64,000 nucleotides of DNA from Planctomycetaceae bacterium. GTDB lineage: Bacteria > Planctomycetota > Planctomycetia > Pirellulales > Pirellulaceae. Below the pieces are notes generated by a model. The model was not told the DNA's origin, made no database searches, and was given only the letters and a program-made list of their open reading frames with translations. Numbering within the stretch: position 1 is the stretch's first letter; the number at the start of each line of letters is the position of its first letter. The position numbers were made by a program, and so were the translations under genes. Location of the stretch: positions 280,461 through 344,460 of the forward strand of contig JACKHN010000007.1 of assembly GCA_020638975.1 (NCBI GenBank). The letters run 5' to 3'. Of the stretch, positions 59,632 through 64,000 are shown in pieces.

Positions 59632-62613
59632 ATGCACACGTTACGATATGCCATCGCTACGCTGACAGTCTGCGCCGTCATTGTCGTCAATCAGCCAGAC
59701 GGGACAGCGCAAGAGGAAGCGGCTGCTTCGCCTGCAACGGCGAGCCCTCAGCAGATCATCCGCGGCCCAGATGGCAAACCGATGGTTGTGCGCCCTGGGC
59801 AGCCTCCCATGCCGATCGGCGAGAAGCCTGGAGGTGATGCAAAACCAAGCGACAAGAAGAGCGAGGAAGAGAAGAAGGCGGAAGGCGACAAGAAGGATGG
59901 AAAGCCGGAAGAGTCGAAGGCCGTGACGCGGCCTACCGATCCTCCAGAAAAGCCAAACCCCGAGGAACTGAAAGTCACCTCCGATGAAGGCGGATTGCTG
60001 CGGTTCAACTTTCGATATCAGCCTTGGCCCGATGTGCTCGAGTGGCTGGCGCGTGTTTCTCAGATGAGCCTGGATTGGCAAGAGCTACCGGGCGGATTTC
60101 TTAATCTCTCGACGCAACGTCCCTACACCGTCGAAGAAACTCGTGATCTGATCAACCGCCATTTGCTCGCTCGTGGCTATACGCTATTGCAAAACGGCGA
60201 AGTGCTGTCCGTCGCCAAGATCAGCGAGATCAATCCCGGTATGGTTCCGCGTGTCACTCCCGGGGAACTCGTCGACATGATGCCACACGGCTTCGCGAAG
60301 GTGTCGTTCGAGCTGGATTGGTTGCTGGCGGAGGAAGCGGTCGAAGAATTGAAGCCGATGAAGAGCCCCAATGGCACGCTCACCGCGCTCAAGGCGACCA
60401 ATCGCATTGAGGCGATGGACGCGGTCGTCAATCTGCGAGAGATCTACTTTCTGCTGCAGCAAGAACAATCGGAGACGGGCCAAGACGGTCTGATTCATGA
60501 ATTCATCCTGAAGCATGCTCGCGCAACGGATGTGATGGCATCGCTACAGGAGTTGCTTGGCTTGGAGTCCAAAAAGTCGGCAACTCCGATGAGCCCGCAG
60601 GAAATGCAACAGATGCAGCAGATGATGCAGCAAATGCAACAGCGCGGCGGCAATCAGCAGCCAGGACAGGCGCCGAAGAAAGAGGCCGAAGTACATCTGA
60701 TCGTCAACACGCGCAAGAACAGCGTCGTGGCGCACGCACCTCCCGACAAGATGGCAATCATCGAAAAGGCCGTCGAAGCGCTCGACGTCGCAACGTCGCA
60801 CCGCGATGGGCTGCTGAACAAACCGTTCCAGATCCACGCCTACCGGCTGCACTCGATTTCGCCGACGCCACTGGTAAAGACACTCCAAGACGTCGGTGAC
60901 CTCGACCCAAACACGCGGCTCGAAGCCGATGAGAAGTCGAAGTCAATCGTCGCCTACGCCTCACTGGTTGATCACGCGACGATTCAACAGTTGATCAGCA
61001 ACCTCGACGGTAGCGGACGCCAGTTTGAGGTCATTCAATTACGTCGGCTCGCCGCCGATTATGTCGCGGGAACGATCGAGTTCATGATGGTGGGCGAAAA
61101 GAAGGAAAAAGAGCAGCCTCGCTACTTCAGCTACTACTCGTCACGTTACGATAACAACGACCAAGGCGGGGACGAGGACGAATTTCGCGTCGATGCTGAC
61201 GTTGAAAACAACATCCTCTTGCTATGGGCCAACGAGATTGAAATCGAATCCGTTCGTTCGCTGCTCGTCAAACTTGGCGAGATTCCGCCGGAAGGTGGAC
61301 GTACCAGCAAGATGCGAGTGCTGGATGTGATTCCCCCGGCGGAAGCCGCTCGCTTTCTCGAGCGACTTCGTCAAGCGTGGCCTTCGCTCGCACCAAACGA
61401 GTTGAATCTGCCGACGTTACCTGAAGTGGAAGAAGAAACAACTCCCAATTCCGATACAAAGCCCGTTGAACCGGAAGCCAAAGAAGTCCGCGCTTCGCGC
61501 AAGAATATTACTCTCGCCGTATTCGAGGCGGGCAAGGAAAACGAGGCCACACTCGCGGAGACGGACGACACTGACAAGCCACAACCTTCACCTCCGTCGC
61601 GAGAAGAACTTCGCCGCCTGCTTCTTGACGAGAAACGCCAGACTACTAGCACGCCTCCGCCGGTTAGTCTCGCAATTGATCACGCTGGACGGCTGGTGAT
61701 TACTTCTCAAGACACCGATGCCTTAGATTTGCTTGAGGAACTGGTCAGCCAGCTCGCGCCACCGGCTCCGGACTATAAGATCTTTAAACTCTTGCATGTC
61801 GATGCTTACTACGTAAAGGACAACCTGGAAGACTTCTTCAAGGAGGAAGACGACGACAAACAGAACAACTCTAATCGTCGCATTTACTACTACGACTACG
61901 CTCCGCAGAAGGAAGAGAAGTCTCGATTTCGCTTGTCGCAGCGTCCGAAGCTTAAGTTCATCTACGACTATGACTCCAACACGATACTCGTCCAAGGAGC
62001 AACCGCCGAGCAATTGGCGACCATCGAGGAGTTGATCGCGATCTACGACAAGCCGGAGCCGGAAGACTCACAGTCAGCAAGGCTGTCGGCAGTCTTTTAC
62101 ATTCAACACTCAAAGGCATCGGTAATTGCTGAAGCAATCAAAGACGTCTATCGCGACCTGTTGAGCTCCAATGACAAGTCGCTGCAGCAATCTGGTAACC
62201 CCGAAGCCAAGAATCGGCAGCCAACGGGCACAACGTACATCTTCAACGAGGGCGAAGGAGGCGATTCACCCGATCGGACGCGCATCTCGTTCAAAGGCAA
62301 GTTGTCCATTGGCATCGACGAAGTTTCCAATGTGTTGCTCATTTCTGCAGAAGGTGAGCAGTTGATGAAGAGCATCTCCTCCATGATCGAAACGCTGGAT
62401 ACAGCGGCCAAACCGGTGTCGTCCGTGTCGGTCGTGAAACTCGGTGGAAATCTGAATGCAGAGAAGGTTCGAGAAGTTCTCGCTGGCCTTCTCGGCGAGA
62501 AGCAAGCGACCGCGCAGACGTCGCCTGAGAACCCGCAAACGAACGGACAGCGCGGCAATCAGCCTCGCGGAAATGGCCCGCAAAACAACGGTTCCGCGCA
62601 GGCCGCTGAATAA
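59632..62613 (+). CDS. Secretin N-domain (GspD N0/N1-like) repeat protein lacking the secretin pore
   Basis: A 993-residue exported protein. The signal peptide (YAIATLTVCAVIVVNQPDG) is followed by a Lys/Glu/Pro-rich linker (about 50-115). Then come repeated N-domain modules like those of GspD/PilQ secretins: FRYQPWPDVLEWLARVSQMS (N0-like), FILKHARATDVMASLQELLG, IHAYRLHSISPTPLVKTLQD, KLLHVDAYYVKDNLEDFF and FYIQHSKASVIAEAIKDVYR. Each alternates with NSIVA-, NTILV- or NVLLI-type strands. No C-terminal secretin beta-barrel (VPxLxxIP..GxLF type) is present; the C-terminus is Asn/Gly/Gln-rich instead. A Met/Gln-rich run occurs at about 325-345. The ATG at 59632 has GGGGA just upstream. It could be a periplasmic ring or scaffold protein. 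Confidence 0.8.
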   Translation: MHTLRYAIATLTVCAVIVVNQPDGTAQEEAAASPATASPQQIIRGPDGKPMVVRPGQPPMPIGEKPGGDAKPSDKKSEEEKKAEGDKKDGKPEESKAVTRPTDPPEKPNPEELKVTSDEGGLLRFNFRYQPWPDVLEWLARVSQMSLDWQELPGGFLNLSTQRPYTVEETRDLINRHLLARGYTLLQNGEVLSVAKISEINPGMVPRVTPGELVDMMPHGFAKVSFELDWLLAEEAVEELKPMKSPNGTLTALKATNRIEAMDAVVNLREIYFLLQQEQSETGQDGLIHEFILKHARATDVMASLQELLGLESKKSATPMSPQEMQQMQQMMQQMQQRGGNQQPGQAPKKEAEVHLIVNTRKNSVVAHAPPDKMAIIEKAVEALDVATSHRDGLLNKPFQIHAYRLHSISPTPLVKTLQDVGDLDPNTRLEADEKSKSIVAYASLVDHATIQQLISNLDGSGRQFEVIQLRRLAADYVAGTIEFMMVGEKKEKEQPRYFSYYSSRYDNNDQGGDEDEFRVDADVENNILLLWANEIEIESVRSLLVKLGEIPPEGGRTSKMRVLDVIPPAEAARFLERLRQAWPSLAPNELNLPTLPEVEEETTPNSDTKPVEPEAKEVRASRKNITLAVFEAGKENEATLAETDDTDKPQPSPPSREELRRLLLDEKRQTTSTPPPVSLAIDHAGRLVITSQDTDALDLLEELVSQLAPPAPDYKIFKLLHVDAYYVKDNLEDFFKEEDDDKQNNSNRRIYYYDYAPQKEEKSRFRLSQRPKLKFIYDYDSNTILVQGATAEQLATIEELIAIYDKPEPEDSQSARLSAVFYIQHSKASVIAEAIKDVYRDLLSSNDKSLQQSGNPEAKNRQPTGTTYIFNEGEGGDSPDRTRISFKGKLSIGIDEVSNVLLISAEGEQLMKSISSMIETLDTAAKPVSSVSVVKLGGNLNAEKVREVLAGLLGEKQATAQTSPENPQTNGQRGNQPRGNGPQNNGSAQAAE

Positions 62614-62641
62614 CTTACTCTGCCTCACAGGCGTTCACTCC

Positions 62642-63265
62642 ATGCCGTTCGACATCGACAAGCTGTTTGCACATTGCAAGGCACAGATCCGACAGTTCGC
62701 TCGTGAACATACCGGTGAAAGGTTTTACGCTTTTGCAATTGACGCAGACATGCTCTGCCTCAACTCGGATGAGGAGTTCACACGCACGCTCAACGAATAC
62801 CAGTCCCGATGGGACCGTCAAACTCGAACAATCGACTCGCTCGGTGATATGACCGAAGAAGATATGCGCGATGAGGAATTCGGCTTGGGACTTGCTGAGA
62901 AATACAGTGGACTCGATAGATCAGATGAGAAGGCGGTGTTGGAAGTAATCAATGAACGTCGCGCGGACCGACGGTCCGAAGGGTGTAAGTACCGCACCGA
63001 AGAGGCCGTGAAGGAGCTTCGCGCTAATACCGGCGACTGGGCATATCAAGGATTTGCGGACATGGAGGACGACAACGGGTTTGATAGCGAATTGTACAAT
63101 GACCACTACTACGCGGCCATGGATTCGGACGATGGCCACACTTCGCACACGGAATATGCGTTGGCAATGACCGAACTCGTCGACCGCCTACGGCTCAGCG
63201 ATGCGTTCGACAACCTGAAACGCACCGACGATTTTGTCGTTTCTTGGGTGGATCACAGCTACTGA
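62642..63265 (+). CDS. DUF4303 family protein
   Basis: A 207-residue cytoplasmic acidic protein. It begins MPFDIDKLFAHCKAQIRQFA and contains the family segment ERFYAFAIDADMLCLNSDEE early and YRTEEAVKELRANTGDWAYQ in the middle, ending with a helical stretch (LVDRLRLSDAFDNLKRTDDF). DUF4303 proteins are often found near SMI1/KNR4-type immunity genes, but there is no toxin here. The frame is open 62 codons upstream in the secretin-like gene, but that part is its shadow. The gene begins 28 bp after the previous stop. Confidence 0.78.
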   Translation: MPFDIDKLFAHCKAQIRQFAREHTGERFYAFAIDADMLCLNSDEEFTRTLNEYQSRWDRQTRTIDSLGDMTEEDMRDEEFGLGLAEKYSGLDRSDEKAVLEVINERRADRRSEGCKYRTEEAVKELRANTGDWAYQGFADMEDDNGFDSELYNDHYYAAMDSDDGHTSHTEYALAMTELVDRLRLSDAFDNLKRTDDFVVSWVDHSY

Positions 63266-63396
63266 AAAGAGGCCGAGCAAATCGGTGAACCGGCGTTGTC
63301 TCGCCTTGCGGTTTTTCAACATCAACTCCTTCGTTTATAATTTCCGGTGTGCCAACGTGAACTCCGTTGGTCCGCCAACCCGATTACCTCTGTCGT

Positions 63397-64000
63397 TCAA
63401 TACCAGATGCATGCCTTGGGCAAGGCTTGCTGAAGACGCTGAACACCAGCAACGGTGACGTTGGTCCGGCGGACGACGATAAAACGGAGCTGTTTCATTT
63501 GAGCTAGATGCTCAAGTGCCGCATCCGAAAGCTGCGTTCCTTCCAGGTCCAGTGTTTCGTACTGCTTCAAGTTGTCTACCTCGCGCAGATCTTGATCGGT
63601 AAACGTTGAATCGTGCAGCGTTAGCACTTTTGTCGTAGGAAACGGCCAGGCCGCTACACGCCAGCCAAACGCACGTTGGAAACTCAATGCGATTGTCCAA
63701 ATGAATGTCGACGCAACGTCTTGATTGACCGTGGATGGATCGCCAGCCGCCGTCGCGGATGTCCGTTTCTTATTGCGATAGACGAAATAGCCAGCAACGC
63801 CCGCGAATGCGATCAACCAAGACCACGGATGGCAAACAAACAGGAACGCCGCTGCCATAAAGCCGCCAACGACTTTGATCATCAGCAGCGTGCTCTCGGC
63901 CGAGTCGCCATCCGCCAATTGCCCCTTGAACAATCGCTCGAAGCCCACGGTCTTGTCTGGCTTCTTCACGCCTTCGCTGATATCGATCCGCCGCTTCAGA
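63397..64000 (-). CDS. Membrane protein with C-terminal leucine-rich repeats (5' end outside window)
   Basis: Partial gene; the frame is open through the right edge (LKRRIDISEGVKKPDKTVGF). A GTG at 63969 could be taken as a start but the upstream codons look protein-like. Two hydrophobic segments (LMIKVVGGFMAAAFLFVC and SWLIAFAGVAGYFVY) form a membrane hairpin. The C-terminal 90 residues carry leucine-rich repeats of planctomycete type (KVLTLHDSTFTDQDLREV, then LDLEGTQLSDAALEHLAQM and VVRRTNVTVAGVQRLQQALP), ending in CIWY. Likely a membrane protein with a cytoplasmic or periplasmic LRR; function unknown. Confidence 0.75.
   Translation of the reverse strand, partial: LKRRIDISEGVKKPDKTVGFERLFKGQLADGDSAESTLLMIKVVGGFMAAAFLFVCHPWSWLIAFAGVAGYFVYRNKKRTSATAAGDPSTVNQDVASTFIWTIALSFQRAFGWRVAAWPFPTTKVLTLHDSTFTDQDLREVDNLKQYETLDLEGTQLSDAALEHLAQMKQLRFIVVRRTNVTVAGVQRLQQALPKACIWY

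Noticed and set aside
62456..62641. Upstream extension of the DUF4303 gene
   Set aside because: It overlaps the end of the secretin-like gene in another frame and is its shadow; family similarity starts at MPFDIDKLF.
1..64000. CRISPR arrays, rRNA genes, prophage or integrative element
   Set aside because: No regularly spaced direct repeats, no ribosomal RNA signatures, and no phage structural, integrase or transposase genes were seen.

Overview
The window looks like chromosome of a planctomycete, most likely Pirellulales-like. This rests on gene content: a DUF1549/DUF1553 cytochrome paired with a Tat-exported DUF1501 protein, two very large c-type-cytochrome proteins of the PVC heme-binding/dehydrogenase type, FG-GAP and ASPIC/UnbV proteins, many PQQ-like propellers, and many small palindromic intergenic repeats. 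Housekeeping genes are scattered singly rather than held in long operons.

Layout. 0-5 kb: 3' end of recA, an overlapping HtrA-like protease with two PDZ domains, and alaS. 5-14.3 kb: DUF1501 and PSCyt1/PSD1 genes (minus strand) and a 1309-residue multidomain cytochrome (plus). 14.9-20 kb: a HTH-PAS protein, threonine synthase and an AddB-like nuclease. 20-23.2 kb: a PQQ-propeller protein, then accessory DNA with a 261-bp MITE-like element that has a perfect target duplication, and scrambled remains of a type III restriction-modification system. 23.2-29 kb: typA, then three consecutive genes (adenylate-kinase-like, PQQ propeller, UbiB/AarF kinase) each broken by many one-base deletions, mostly in short homopolymers. 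This may be local sequence error rather than real decay. 29-34 kb: DUF420 membrane protein, FHA-GAF-PP2C phosphatase, and leuA preceded by what reads as a complete leucine attenuator. 34-44 kb: small conserved proteins, a LolA-like protein, a dehydrogenase-HEAT-cytochrome protein, a lipoprotein esterase, glnS and a DUF3754 protein. 44-49.7 kb: thioredoxin/YHS-like exported protein, rho with an RGG-type N-terminus behind a long structured leader, a YwqK/MORN repeat protein and a methyltransferase. 49.9-62.6 kb: a block of large exported proteins: a TPR/FG-GAP protein, a small secreted protein, a di-heme-b plus penta-heme-c membrane cytochrome with TPRs, a translationally coupled CRTAC1-like ASPIC/FG-GAP protein, and a secretin-N-domain protein without a secretin pore. 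The window ends with a DUF4303 protein and a partial leucine-rich-repeat membrane protein.

The strongest second-look items are the leuA attenuator, a dispersed family of exactly 92-bp elements with terminal inverted repeats and paired hairpins (three good and two degenerate copies), the MITE with an 8-bp target duplication, the b/c cytochrome-ASPIC locus, and the cluster of homopolymer-type frameshifts at 25.2-28.6 kb. No tRNA, rRNA or CRISPR array was recognised.
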